From the NCBI RefSeq assembly GCF_000419765.1, contig NZ_ATTQ01000011.1:62001-126000 (forward strand): 64,000 bases of DNA, in the 5' to 3' direction. The translations under genes and the position numbers were made by a program. Shown in pieces: positions 27,919 to 36,625 of the stretch. The notes under the pieces are model-generated. The model searched no databases, was not told where the DNA came from, and saw nothing but the letters and a program-made list of their open reading frames with translations. Within the stretch, counting starts at the first letter, position 1, and each line of letters starts with the position of its first letter. The stretch comes from Rhizobium mongolense USDA 1844. Lineage in GTDB: Bacteria; Pseudomonadota; Alphaproteobacteria; Rhizobiales; Rhizobiaceae.

Positions 27919-27949
27919 GCGGGCGGCGGTAAGGCCGCCGGCCGCCCGC
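27919..27949 (+). promoter_or_regulatory. GC-rich hairpin between cyoD and the SURF1 gene
   Basis: GCGGGCGGC (27919-27927) pairs perfectly with GCCGCCCGC (27941-27949), just after the cyoD stop and 13 bp before the SURF1 start. Without a T-tract it probably lowers expression of the downstream gene or protects the upstream mRNA end. Confidence 0.45.
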
Positions 27950-27962
27950 GCAGGTTTCCGCC

Positions 27963-28724
27963 ATGCCAGACAGCTTTCCTTTACCGAAAGACCGGCGCCG
28001 ACCATCCGTCAGGCTCGCAATGCTGTGCAGCCTGATGCTTCTGTCGACGGCAGGTTTCGTCGCCCTCGGCCTCTGGCAGGTGGAGCGGCTGTCCTGGAAA
28101 CGTGACCTCATTGCTCTGGTCGATCAACGGGTCCACGCCGAACCGGCCCCGGCCCCAACGCGAAGGGCAGTCAATGCCGCCGACGACGAATACCGCCGCA
28201 TAACGGCGACCGGCACATTGCAGAACGGCAAGGAGACGCTGGTCTATGCCTCGACCGAACTGGGTCCAGGCTTTTGGGTGATGACACCGCTGTCGCTTCG
28301 AGATGGCCGCACGGTCTTGATCAACCGCGGCTTTGTGCCGACCGACAAGCGCGATCCGCAAACCCGGCCATCCGGCCAACTCTCCGGTCAGGTCACGATC
28401 ACAGGGCTGATGCGGATGACGGAACCGAAGGGTTCGCTGCTACAATCGAACGACCCCGCCTCGGGCCGCTGGTATTCCCGCGATGTAGCTGCAATCGCGG
28501 CGGAAAAGCACGTGGCAGACGCTGCCGAGTATTTCATCGATGCCGACAACACTCCCAATCCCGGCGGGCTGCCGGTCGGCGGACTGACGCGCATCGTCTT
28601 TCCGAACAACCACCTCGTCTACGCGATCACATGGTTTGGCTTGGCGCTGATGGTGGCGGGCCTGCTGGCATTCGTGATCCGAAGCGAGGTTCGGACGCAC
28701 TGGCCGTGGCAATCGTCCGGCTGA
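27963..28724 (+). CDS. SURF1-family oxidase assembly protein
   Basis: 253 aa with the SURF1 layout: an N-terminal helix ending in FVALGLWQVERLSWKRDLI, a central periplasmic domain (GPGFWVMTPLSLRDGRTVLINRGFVP shortened here to its key GxWVxTP and NRGFVP elements), and a C-terminal helix HLVYAITWFGLALMVAGL. SURF1 proteins help insert heme into heme-copper oxidases; here the partner is probably the cyo oxidase encoded upstream. Its last 98 bp overlap the convergent histidine-kinase gene. Confidence 0.9.
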   Translation: MPDSFPLPKDRRRPSVRLAMLCSLMLLSTAGFVALGLWQVERLSWKRDLIALVDQRVHAEPAPAPTRRAVNAADDEYRRITATGTLQNGKETLVYASTELGPGFWVMTPLSLRDGRTVLINRGFVPTDKRDPQTRPSGQLSGQVTITGLMRMTEPKGSLLQSNDPASGRWYSRDVAAIAAEKHVADAAEYFIDADNTPNPGGLPVGGLTRIVFPNNHLVYAITWFGLALMVAGLLAFVIRSEVRTHWPWQSSG

Positions 28725-30252
28725 TTGCTTCGGCCAGTTGTGCCTGCGAGAAGGGCTTGCCGAGACGCGGCAGGTCGATGAGGCCGCCGCCGGGCGGAAT
28801 GTCGGCATAGCCCGTGGCAAGGATGATCGGCATGTGCGGCCAATCACGGCGGATCGCCTCCGCAAGCTCTGCACCCGTCATCCGCGGCATGGCGTGGTCG
28901 GAGATGACAAGGTCGACCTGTTCGCTGGAAAGGATGGCCAGCGCATCGGCACCCGATGCCGCCTCGATGACGTCGTAGCCGAGGTCTTCCAGCATCAAAA
29001 CCGTGTTCATGAGCACAAGACTGTCGTCGTCGACGGCCAGGATGCGCAGCGAGCGCGGAAGGCCGGGATGATCGGCCGCTTCCTCCGAGAGCTCTTCCGG
29101 TGCGTCATCCTGCGCCAGGACCGCAGGGAACCAAAGCTCGGCGACCGTGCCTTCGCCGAGGCGGCTCTTCAACAGGAGCCGGCCGCCTGACTGCGCGGCG
29201 AGCCCTTGAACCATCGGCAATCCGAGACCGGTGCCTTTCCCGACTCCCTTCGTCGTGAAGAAGGGTGTCGTCGCCTGCTCAAGTGTCTCTTCGTCCATCC
29301 CCTCTCCGCCGTCGATGACTGAGAGACAAAGATACGCACCGGGCGTAAGGATCCCTTCCCTTTCACTTACCGTCCGCTCCTGCGCTCTGACAGTGATTTT
29401 CCCTCCGCGCGGCATGGCATCACGCGCATTCACAATAAGATTGAGGATTGCCGTTTCGAGCTGGTTGGGATCGGTGGCAATTGTTGGAACGCCCGGCAGC
29501 ACATCGATTTCCAGCATGCTCAGGGGCCCGAGCGAACGCTGCAGCATGTCGGCCATTCCGTCCATAAGCGTTGCAATCTCGATCGTCTTGACCGCCAGTT
29601 CCTGGCGCCGGGAAAAGGCGAGCATGCGCTGCGTCAAGGCGGCGCCGCGCTGCGCGCCCTGGATGGCATTTTCGACGAGGGGCATCAGCTCCGGCTGCTC
29701 AGGCATCCGCTTCTTCAAAATCTCCAGGCTGCCGAGAACGGCCATCAGAAGATTGTTGAAGTCGTGGGCAATGCCGCCGGTGAGCTGGCCGATCGCCTCC
29801 ATTTTCTGCGCCTGGAAGAGCTCTTCGCGTGCCTGATCGAGCGCACGCTGGATTTCGCGCTTCTCGGTCATATCGCGCGTGATCTTCGCAAAACCAATGA
29901 CTTCCCCGCAATCGTTTGTGATCGCGTCAAGGACCACGTTCGCCCAAAAGCGGCTCCCGTCCTTGCGCATGCGCCAGGCCTCCTTTTCGAAGCGGCCGTC
30001 GCGGCGGGCAATTTCAAGCGCGCGTTCCGGCTCACCGGCAGCACGGTCCTCCTCGGTGTAGAAACTCGAAAAGTGCCTGCCGATGATCTCTTCTTGTGAA
30101 TATCCTTTGAGGCGCTGAGCACCGACGTTCCAGGTGGCGACGTGACCCTCCGGACTCAGCATATAGATTGCGTAGTCGGTGATGGCATCAACAAGTAACC
30201 GCAAGCGGCCCTCGCCCGTGAGAGACGCACCAAATCGATCCATCACTTCCAT
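28627..30252 (-). CDS. PAS-domain hybrid histidine kinase / response regulator
   Basis: 541 aa, no membrane segment. Residues 18-130 are a PAS domain plus PAC (AITDYAIYMLSPEGHVATWN, then FAKITRDMTEKRE). Residues 150-215 are the dimerisation domain with the phospho-His in GGIAHDFNNLL. Residues 255-380 are the ATPase with N box LNLIVNARDAMP, F box TTPFFTTK and G2 box GKGTGLGLPMVQG. Residues 400-520 are a receiver with DDD, the phospho-Asp in SDHAMP and the conserved Lys in LGKPF. No output domain and no adjacent response regulator, so a phosphorelay partner lies elsewhere. The last 30 codons are antisense to the end of the SURF1 gene. Confidence 0.92.
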   Translation of the reverse strand: MEVMDRFGASLTGEGRLRLLVDAITDYAIYMLSPEGHVATWNVGAQRLKGYSQEEIIGRHFSSFYTEEDRAAGEPERALEIARRDGRFEKEAWRMRKDGSRFWANVVLDAITNDCGEVIGFAKITRDMTEKREIQRALDQAREELFQAQKMEAIGQLTGGIAHDFNNLLMAVLGSLEILKKRMPEQPELMPLVENAIQGAQRGAALTQRMLAFSRRQELAVKTIEIATLMDGMADMLQRSLGPLSMLEIDVLPGVPTIATDPNQLETAILNLIVNARDAMPRGGKITVRAQERTVSEREGILTPGAYLCLSVIDGGEGMDEETLEQATTPFFTTKGVGKGTGLGLPMVQGLAAQSGGRLLLKSRLGEGTVAELWFPAVLAQDDAPEELSEEAADHPGLPRSLRILAVDDDSLVLMNTVLMLEDLGYDVIEAASGADALAILSSEQVDLVISDHAMPRMTGAELAEAIRRDWPHMPIILATGYADIPPGGGLIDLPRLGKPFSQAQLAEAISRTIATASASEPRFGSRMPAGPPPSAPSQTM

Positions 30253-30327
30253 AAGCCCCCCGTGGGAAACACTAGTTTCCTAAACCGAAGGAGCCGCGAA
30301 ATGGTTCCCGCAAAGATCCGAATAATT

Positions 30328-31734
30328 TCAAACAGCTCTGCTTTGAGGATAGAACTGCTCTGCGACCTTCTCCGCAGCCGCGTAGGCCTGGGTGACGATT
30401 TCAGGAACCAGATCGATATCCGGCAGGCTGCCAAGGCCGAGCGGACCGACGGCGAAGAGGCCGTCCACCGTCGATCCGTCCTCCAGGCAGAGGCCGCCGC
30501 GCTGATCGACGGCAAGCCCCAGCGAAAGCTCGTCGGGCGCGGCAAGGCCGGAGCCGATCAGGCTCTGCATCAAAGGCATCGCCAGATCAGGTGCCTTACA
30601 GCGGCAGTCAAAAACACGCTCCGCATAGATGACTTCCTCGACATTTGATCCGGCCGGCGTGAAGAAGATGCCGCTGAGCCCCCGGCGGCCGGCCGTGCCT
30701 CGACGAAGGATAGTATTGCCTTCGGCAAGCTCGCGCTTCAAGCGCAGATACATCGCTTCTGGCAGGCGGTTGCGGTGGCTGTCGTAGATGGCGCGCAGAT
30801 GCCGGTTGAACTGGCGTTTCTGATCGGCCGGCAGCGAACGCCAGAGAGAGCGGGCATGTCTGCGCAGACCGTTCATCACCGATTGCCAGCTACGGCCCTC
30901 TTCTTCTGCCTCGCGGCAGGCCGTGCGGATGAAGCGGACGATCTCGGGCAGCTTTTGCGGCAACGCCTCGGCCGGGAAAACCGGATCGGCGGAATTCGGT
31001 GTATGGCTCTGCGGCAGGAAACCATGCTTCGAGACAATCGTGATCTGGCCGTTGTAACCGCTATCGCGCAGTTGCAGCAACTGGTCGACCACGCGGATGC
31101 CGCTTCCAAGAAGAACAGCATGCGGCCGGGCGACGAGACGCTGGGCCCGAACCGGCGACCGATCCTCCGTCTCCGGCTCGGGCTCGGAAAGCCCATAGCC
31201 GGTGGCCAGGACGACGGTATCAAAGAGCGGATTGGCTGGATGGGCGCTTTCGAGCAGAAAGCGGTTTGCTTGGCTTTTGCGGATTGCGACGACCGGCTCG
31301 TGGCAAACCTGTACGGTGATATCCTTGCGGGCTGCGAGCGCTTCTGAAAAGCGCTGATAGACGTAGTCGCTGAAAAGTGCCTTCGGAATGAAAATCTGGC
31401 GGAAACCCGGGATCGCGGCACGCACGGCAGCCCGGAATTCCGCATTGCTACAGAGCCAGTCGTTGAAATCGTCGGCGTCGCCGAGCGACACCGAAAGATC
31501 GCGCACGCGGGTATTGAGGATCGTCGAAGCGCGCGCCGACGACAGCGCCTGCCCCCCGCTGACCGAGGAATTCGGATCAAAAAGCTGAAGATGGAACGGC
31601 GTTCGCACCGTTTTCATCAAGGCGATTGCGCTCATCATGCCGGAAAAGCCCCGGCCGACGATTGCGATACGGGGGACAGCCGAAACCCGTGCCGCCGTCT
31701 TGAACTTCGAAGCAAAAAGTCCCTGAACCGTCAT
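30328..31734 (-). CDS. FAD/NAD(P)-binding protein (NAD_binding_9 / HpyO-like family)
   Basis: 468 aa. The N-terminal dinucleotide-binding motif RIAIVGRGFSGMMSAIALM lies at about residues 22-40, a second conserved element SGGQALSSARASTILNTRV follows near 60, and VVLATGYGLS marks the second Rossmann region. These match the family of single-component flavoproteins often annotated as FAD-NAD(P)-binding or hydroxylase-like. No substrate can be proposed. Transcribed as a single gene away from the gap at 31735. Confidence 0.78.
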   Translation of the reverse strand: MTVQGLFASKFKTAARVSAVPRIAIVGRGFSGMMSAIALMKTVRTPFHLQLFDPNSSVSGGQALSSARASTILNTRVRDLSVSLGDADDFNDWLCSNAEFRAAVRAAIPGFRQIFIPKALFSDYVYQRFSEALAARKDITVQVCHEPVVAIRKSQANRFLLESAHPANPLFDTVVLATGYGLSEPEPETEDRSPVRAQRLVARPHAVLLGSGIRVVDQLLQLRDSGYNGQITIVSKHGFLPQSHTPNSADPVFPAEALPQKLPEIVRFIRTACREAEEEGRSWQSVMNGLRRHARSLWRSLPADQKRQFNRHLRAIYDSHRNRLPEAMYLRLKRELAEGNTILRRGTAGRRGLSGIFFTPAGSNVEEVIYAERVFDCRCKAPDLAMPLMQSLIGSGLAAPDELSLGLAVDQRGGLCLEDGSTVDGLFAVGPLGLGSLPDIDLVPEIVTQAYAAAEKVAEQFYPQSRAV

Positions 31735-31918
31735 CTCAACTCCCTTGCGGGATCAGCCCGCTTCGCGTCTCGATCAAGGTTTTCAACGCAGGACAACACG
31801 CGCCTGCGTTGGTGAGGTTCGTGCGGGCGTCTGGAACGCTTGCCGCTCATCGAAGCGTTGAGCTTCGCCAGAAACGAGGGAACATTGCCGCCGTAATAGT
31901 CTATCAAACTGGTCGTGT

Positions 31919-32356
31919 ATGAAAACCCTAAAATGGCAAAGTGGCAAGCGTTTTGTTCGGGATGACTGCAGACAAGTTAGCCAGAGCGCTGAAACAAAAG
32001 AGAGATTTGTCTTTTTCCACGGAGCCTTGTGCTGCCTTGTCCAAGATACCTGGATCAGGCGGCTATTTCACATTGCGGTCGATCAGAAAATTGAAGAAAT
32101 CGCTGTAGCGCGGCCTTTCTACTCGACAAGGCGCTACCTGGCGACGCTCTCGCGTTTCCCTTCGAAGATCTTTCTCATGCGCTACGGTGTTTTCTTCGCG
32201 CTGGGCATGCTGCTGTTGGCTCATCTGCGCGGCCATCGCTCCAAAGTCGCGATCGGCGCCCTGCTGCCAGCAGGTTTGATGTGCATTGTCGAGATATTCG
32301 TCGGCAGGGACCTCTTATGGGGCATCGGGCACCGGGGCCACTGTGGGTGTGGCTGA
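31919..32356 (+). CDS. Doubtful small hydrophobic protein, possibly a VanZ-like remnant
   Basis: 145 codons are open, but only the last 60 (from about 32175) have membrane-protein character. The first half shows no bias towards GC in third positions and no ribosome binding site. A competing short frame (about 48 codons from the ATG near 31958, MTADKLARALKQKRDLSFST) overlaps it. Read as a possible decayed gene. Confidence 0.15.
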   Translation: MKTLKWQSGKRFVRDDCRQVSQSAETKERFVFFHGALCCLVQDTWIRRLFHIAVDQKIEEIAVARPFYSTRRYLATLSRFPSKIFLMRYGVFFALGMLLLAHLRGHRSKVAIGALLPAGLMCIVEIFVGRDLLWGIGHRGHCGCG

Positions 32357-32478
32357 CGGCCACAGCCTTAATGGTTTTTTCAACATCCATGCGGACGCAT
32401 TTCGAAACCGGGTTCACCCATCGGCAGCGAACAATATTCCGATATCTCGGAAGCCTGAGTTGCACTCTACATTAATCA

Positions 32479-32754
32479 TTACACGTTCGGCGGCTTGATC
32501 GTCCAATCGCTGGCGAGGGTGCTGCCGCCAGTCTCGCCGGTGTCTGTCGGTTTGCTGTTCTGCGCTTCGGTTTGCGCCGTCCTTTTGATGTCCTGTTTCG
32601 TCAGTTCCGCAGAAAGGATCGTGAAGAAACCTCTAATGCTGCGACGTTCACCCCAATTGGGACCGCGCTGAGGGGAGCGGTTGCGATCGTCTCGCTCACG
32701 AGAAAATAACCAACTGGTGAATTCTTTACTTGAACGCCCAGGTAGAATCGGCAA
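32479..32754 (-). CDS. Doubtful small hypothetical protein
   Basis: 91 codons on the minus strand. The C-terminal 45 residues (from LTKQDIKRTAQTEAQNSKP to WTIKPPNV) use GC-rich third positions like real genes here, while the N-terminal part does not. No domain recognised. It overlaps the upstream region of the ABC exporter pair. Confidence 0.2.
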   Translation of the reverse strand: MPILPGRSSKEFTSWLFSRERDDRNRSPQRGPNWGERRSIRGFFTILSAELTKQDIKRTAQTEAQNSKPTDTGETGGSTLASDWTIKPPNV

Positions 32755-32840
32755 AACTAAGCGCGCTAATCAATCCCTTCATGGAATTGCCGTCTTTTCG
32801 GGCCAGCGTCCGAACCATACATCTATTTGGAATCAATACC

Positions 32841-34694
32841 GTGAGCAGCGATGCGTCGATACGCGTGACGAAGCCTTCAGCTTCGCTTGCGCTTGTGAAT
32901 GCGGCAGGCTGGGGCAAGGGCCTTTATACGCTGGTCCGCATCACCGTCATGGCCTTTCGTCACCCTTGGCAGGCGGGTTTCGCCATCGGCGCAACCCTCA
33001 TAGCATCCACGTTCCAGCTTCTGATACCGCGCCTGCTCGGCCAGGCGGTCGACCATACGCAGGTTGCATTGACCGGCGGAGCCGCCGGCCAGCTGGCGCA
33101 AGAGGCGCTGCTGACGACGGCGCTGCTTTTGCTCGGTGCCAGCGTGCTCCGCGGCATCTTCACGATGGTTCAGAACTATTACAGCGAAAGCGTCGGCCAT
33201 CACATGGGCTACGAGCTGCGGCTTGCCTGTTACGAGAAGATCCAGCGGCTCTCTTTCAGCTTTCACGACACGGTTCATTCGGGCGATCTGATCACTGTCG
33301 GACTGCTCGATCTCGAAGGCGTGCGAATGTATTTTTCGACAGCACTTGTGCGTGTGTTTCTGCTTTCGATGCTGATCGGGATCGGTGCGTACATGCTGAT
33401 TTCGACCGATGTGGTTCTTGGCCTCCTGGCGCTGAGTTTCGTGCCTTTCGTCGGCTGGCGTTCCTCAGTGACGCAGCTGCGGCTGCGTGCCACGTGGCTC
33501 GACCTGCAGGAGCGGCTTTCGGTGCTGACCCGCATCATGGAGGAGAATCTCGGCGGCATCCGTGTCGTCCGTGCCTTCGCTGCGCAAGACCACGAGCTCT
33601 CCAAATTCGAAAAGGCATCGAAGAATGCGCTGACTCTTGCGCACAAGCGTGTCGGTATCCGTGTTGCCAATACCAGCGCCATGACCTTTTCATTCTTCGC
33701 TGCGATGGGCCTCGTGCTCTGGGTCGGCGGAGAAAAGGTAATGGCCGGCGACATCACCGTCGGTACGCTCGCCTCCTTCTTGACGTTCATGACCATTTTG
33801 CAAATGCCGGTGCGCCAACTCGGCCTGATGGTCAACGCCTTTGCCCGGGCATCAACATGCGGCACACGCCTCTTCAATCTGCTCGACCTGGAGATCGCCA
33901 TACGCAATGCCCCGGATGCAAAGGAATTGAAGGTGTCAGATGGCACGCTTCGTTTCGAGAATGTCGACTTCGCTTATCCAAGCTCGGACATGCATCAGGT
34001 GCTTCACGACGTTTCCTTCGAAGCGCGGCGTGGTGAAACGGTCGGCATCGTCGGCCCGCCGGGCAGCGGCAAATCGACGATCGCCCATTTGATCCCGCGC
34101 TTTTATGACGTGACGAAGGGCAGGATCACGATCGACGGGCAGGATATCCGCAAGGTGACACTGCAATCGCTCCGCCGCGCAGTCGCCGTCGTGCAGCAGG
34201 ATTCCTTCCTGTTCACGACGACCATCGAAAACAATATCGCCTATGGCGACCCGTGGGCCAAGGAGCCGCGGATCGAGCGCGCGAGCGAAAGCGCGCAGCT
34301 GCACAACTATGTCCTCGGTCTGCCGACAGGCTACGGCACGGTGGTCGGCGAACGCGGCGTTTCGCTGTCCGGCGGCCAGCGCCAGCGCCTTTCGATCGCG
34401 CGCGCGCTGATGCTGAGGCCGGCGGTGATGGTATTTGACGACTCGACGGCGGCGATCGACGCTGCCACCGAACAGCGCATCCGCGCCGCCATGCGCAAAT
34501 ACGCCGCCGACCGCGTGACGATCATCGTCGCCCACCGGCTGAGTTCGTTGATGCATGCCGACCAGATCCTCTTCGTTGAGGACGGCTGCATCGTCGAGCG
34601 CGGCACGCATGAGGAATTGCTGGCCGCCGGCGGCCGGTACAAGGCACTTTACGACTTGCAGGTGCGGCCGGGCGACGACGCTTTGAGCGCGTAG
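32841..34694 (+). CDS. Heterodimeric ABC exporter half, degenerate-site subunit
   Basis: About 617 aa. Residues 25-345 are a six-helix exporter domain (ELRLACYEKIQRLSFSFHD coupling helix). The nucleotide-binding domain has Walker A GPPGSGKST (405-413), signature [10 protein letters not shown] and Walker B VMVFDDST, in which the catalytic Glu is Asp (D534). This Glu-to-Asp change is typical of one subunit of heterodimeric exporters such as TM287/288. GTG 32841 is the likely start; an in-frame extension to 32730 lacks coding character. Followed after 22 bp by its partner. Confidence 0.88.
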   Translation: MSSDASIRVTKPSASLALVNAAGWGKGLYTLVRITVMAFRHPWQAGFAIGATLIASTFQLLIPRLLGQAVDHTQVALTGGAAGQLAQEALLTTALLLLGASVLRGIFTMVQNYYSESVGHHMGYELRLACYEKIQRLSFSFHDTVHSGDLITVGLLDLEGVRMYFSTALVRVFLLSMLIGIGAYMLISTDVVLGLLALSFVPFVGWRSSVTQLRLRATWLDLQERLSVLTRIMEENLGGIRVVRAFAAQDHELSKFEKASKNALTLAHKRVGIRVANTSAMTFSFFAAMGLVLWVGGEKVMAGDITVGTLASFLTFMTILQMPVRQLGLMVNAFARASTCGTRLFNLLDLEIAIRNAPDAKELKVSDGTLRFENVDFAYPSSDMHQVLHDVSFEARRGETVGIVGPPGSGKSTIAHLIPRFYDVTKGRITIDGQDIRKVTLQSLRRAVAVVQQDSFLFTTTIENNIAYGDPWAKEPRIERASESAQLHNYVLGLPTGYGTVVGERGVSLSGGQRQRLSIARALMLRPAVMVFDDSTAAIDAATEQRIRAAMRKYAADRVTIIVAHRLSSLMHADQILFVEDGCIVERGTHEELLAAGGRYKALYDLQVRPGDDALSA

Positions 34695-34716
34695 AAACCG
34701 GCGCAGGGAGGACTTC

Positions 34717-36615
34717 ATGGCCGAGGAACTGGAAACCGAACGTTCCGACGTCCGCGAGGACGGACGCCGTCCGCCGCGGGCGGTCGTCGGCTCGCACCGC
34801 GTCGAAGAGGAAATGTTCGGAAAGGCCTTCGACGGCAACATCGTCAAGCGCATCTGGGCTTTTGTCGAGCCATACCGCAGGCAAGTCATGTGGTCGGTCG
34901 TAGCCGTGCTCACCTTCACGGCGATGCAGCTGTTGATCCCCCTGATCATCCGCTACGCGATCGACCACGGCATGCAGCCGGGCGGGGATCGTTCCGCCCT
35001 CCTCTATTCGATCATCGCGTTTGTGATTGCGATCTTGATCAATTATGCGGCGAGCTATGCCCAGGAGACGCTGGTCGGCAACGTCGCCGAGGAGGTGCTC
35101 TTCGACATCCGCAAGGCGATGTTCTCCCATCTCCAGCGGGTCTCGCTTTCCTTCATGGACAAGACGGAGGTCGGACGGCTGATGTCGCGTCTTCAGGGCG
35201 ACGTGAACTCTATGCAGGAGTTTCTCGAGACATCAGTGCTTTCCGTCGGCGATATCGCCCTACTCTTCGGCATCGTTTTCGTGATGCTCTATCTCGACTT
35301 CAGGCTTGGCCTGCTGACACTCGCCGTCTTGCCTGTGCTCCTCATCGTCCGTCTCTTCTGGCTGCCGCTGGCGCGCAAATCCTTCATGGCGGCACACGAG
35401 ACGAACTCCGTTGCGGCTGGTGCGCTTGCCGAGGCAATCCATGGCGTCCGCGCCGTGCAAAGCATGGATCGCCAGGGCGTCAATTTCACGCTCTATGACG
35501 ACAAGGCGCACGCGAACCTCAAGACGCATCTGACGGCCGCCCGCTATGCACAGGTGATGGTACCGATCGTTGATTCTTTGACCGGCGTGGCAATGGCTCT
35601 CGTTATCGTCGTTGGCGGGGCGCGCGTTCTGAACCAGGCTCTCGATGTCGGGGTGCTCATTGCCTTTCTCTTCTACATCCAGCGTTTCTTCGATCCGATC
35701 CGCTCGCTGACGCTGCAATATTCCGTCATGCAGCGCGCCATGGCTTCGGGTCAGAGACTGACGGAGGTTCTCGATGTCCCGGTAGAGATCAAGGATGCAC
35801 CGAACGCCATGGCGCTTTCGAAAGACATGGACGGATCAGTCGAATTCCGCGATGTCGTCTTCGGTTACAATCCGAGGCACCCGGTGCTGAAGCAGGTGAG
35901 CTTCAAGGTGAAGCCCGGCGAGACAGTCGCCCTTGTCGGGCCCACCGGCTCGGGCAAATCGAGCTGCATGTCGTTGATCCACCGATTTTACGATGTGCAG
36001 CAGGGCCAGGTACTGGTCGGAGGGCATGATGTACGCCAGCTGACGCAGGATTCACTCGGCGATCAGATCGCCATGGTATTGCAGGAACCTTTCCTTTTCA
36101 CCGGTACCGTCTTTGACAACATTCGCTATCACAAGACAGAGGCGACCCGCGAACAGGTGATCGAAGCCGCCAAGGCAGTGGGCGCCCACGACTTCATCAT
36201 GCGCCTGCCCGAGGGATACGATAGCGTGCTCGGCGAGCGCGGCGGCAACCTATCGCTCGGCCAGCGGCAGCTGCTCAGTTTCGCTCGTGCGCTGGTTGCC
36301 GATGCAAAGATCCTGGTGCTCGATGAAGCGACGGCGAATATCGACAGCTACACGGAAATGCTGATCCAGAAGGCGCTGGTTAAACTTCTCGAAAACCGCA
36401 CCGGCCTCGTCATCGCCCACCGGCTGGCGACGATCCGGGAGGCCGACCGCATCATCGTCCTGCAGAACGGAGAGCTCATCGAAAGCGGCAATCACCGGCA
36501 GCTGATGACGAACGGCAAACTTTATTCGCGGCTCTACAATCTGAACTATGCCTCCTTCGACGATATTCCGGAGGAGGTTTTGGAAGAGACGGCCGTCAGA
36601 AGTTCGGCGACGTGA
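34717..36615 (+). CDS. Heterodimeric ABC exporter half, catalytic subunit
   Basis: 632 aa. Six helices (residues 50-360) are followed by a nucleotide-binding domain with Walker A GPTGSGKSS (near 408), an altered signature LSLGQ (512-516) and a complete Walker B LVLDEATANID with E537. The altered signature pairs in the dimer with the Asp-containing Walker B of the upstream subunit, so both defects lie in one composite site and the other site is intact, as expected of an asymmetric exporter. GGAGG stands 5 nt before the ATG. Substrate unknown (lipid, drug or glycolipid are typical). Converges on the thu operon. Confidence 0.9.
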   Translation: MAEELETERSDVREDGRRPPRAVVGSHRVEEEMFGKAFDGNIVKRIWAFVEPYRRQVMWSVVAVLTFTAMQLLIPLIIRYAIDHGMQPGGDRSALLYSIIAFVIAILINYAASYAQETLVGNVAEEVLFDIRKAMFSHLQRVSLSFMDKTEVGRLMSRLQGDVNSMQEFLETSVLSVGDIALLFGIVFVMLYLDFRLGLLTLAVLPVLLIVRLFWLPLARKSFMAAHETNSVAAGALAEAIHGVRAVQSMDRQGVNFTLYDDKAHANLKTHLTAARYAQVMVPIVDSLTGVAMALVIVVGGARVLNQALDVGVLIAFLFYIQRFFDPIRSLTLQYSVMQRAMASGQRLTEVLDVPVEIKDAPNAMALSKDMDGSVEFRDVVFGYNPRHPVLKQVSFKVKPGETVALVGPTGSGKSSCMSLIHRFYDVQQGQVLVGGHDVRQLTQDSLGDQIAMVLQEPFLFTGTVFDNIRYHKTEATREQVIEAAKAVGAHDFIMRLPEGYDSVLGERGGNLSLGQRQLLSFARALVADAKILVLDEATANIDSYTEMLIQKALVKLLENRTGLVIAHRLATIREADRIIVLQNGELIESGNHRQLMTNGKLYSRLYNLNYASFDDIPEEVLEETAVRSSAT

Positions 36616-36625
36616 ACGCACCTGC

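Larger units (their letters stand above)
31735..32840. other. Gene-poor 1.1-kb interval, possible decayed genes
   Basis: No convincing gene was found. A plus-strand frame at 31919-32356 ends in a hydrophobic stretch (MRYGVFFALGMLLLAHL, then IGALLPAGLMCIVEIFVGRD) reminiscent of VanZ-like proteins, but lacks the family's other parts. A minus-strand frame at 32479-32754 has coding-like third-position GC at its end (TDTGETGGSTLASDW). Both may be relics. The right end should hold the promoter of the ABC exporter pair. Confidence 0.4.
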
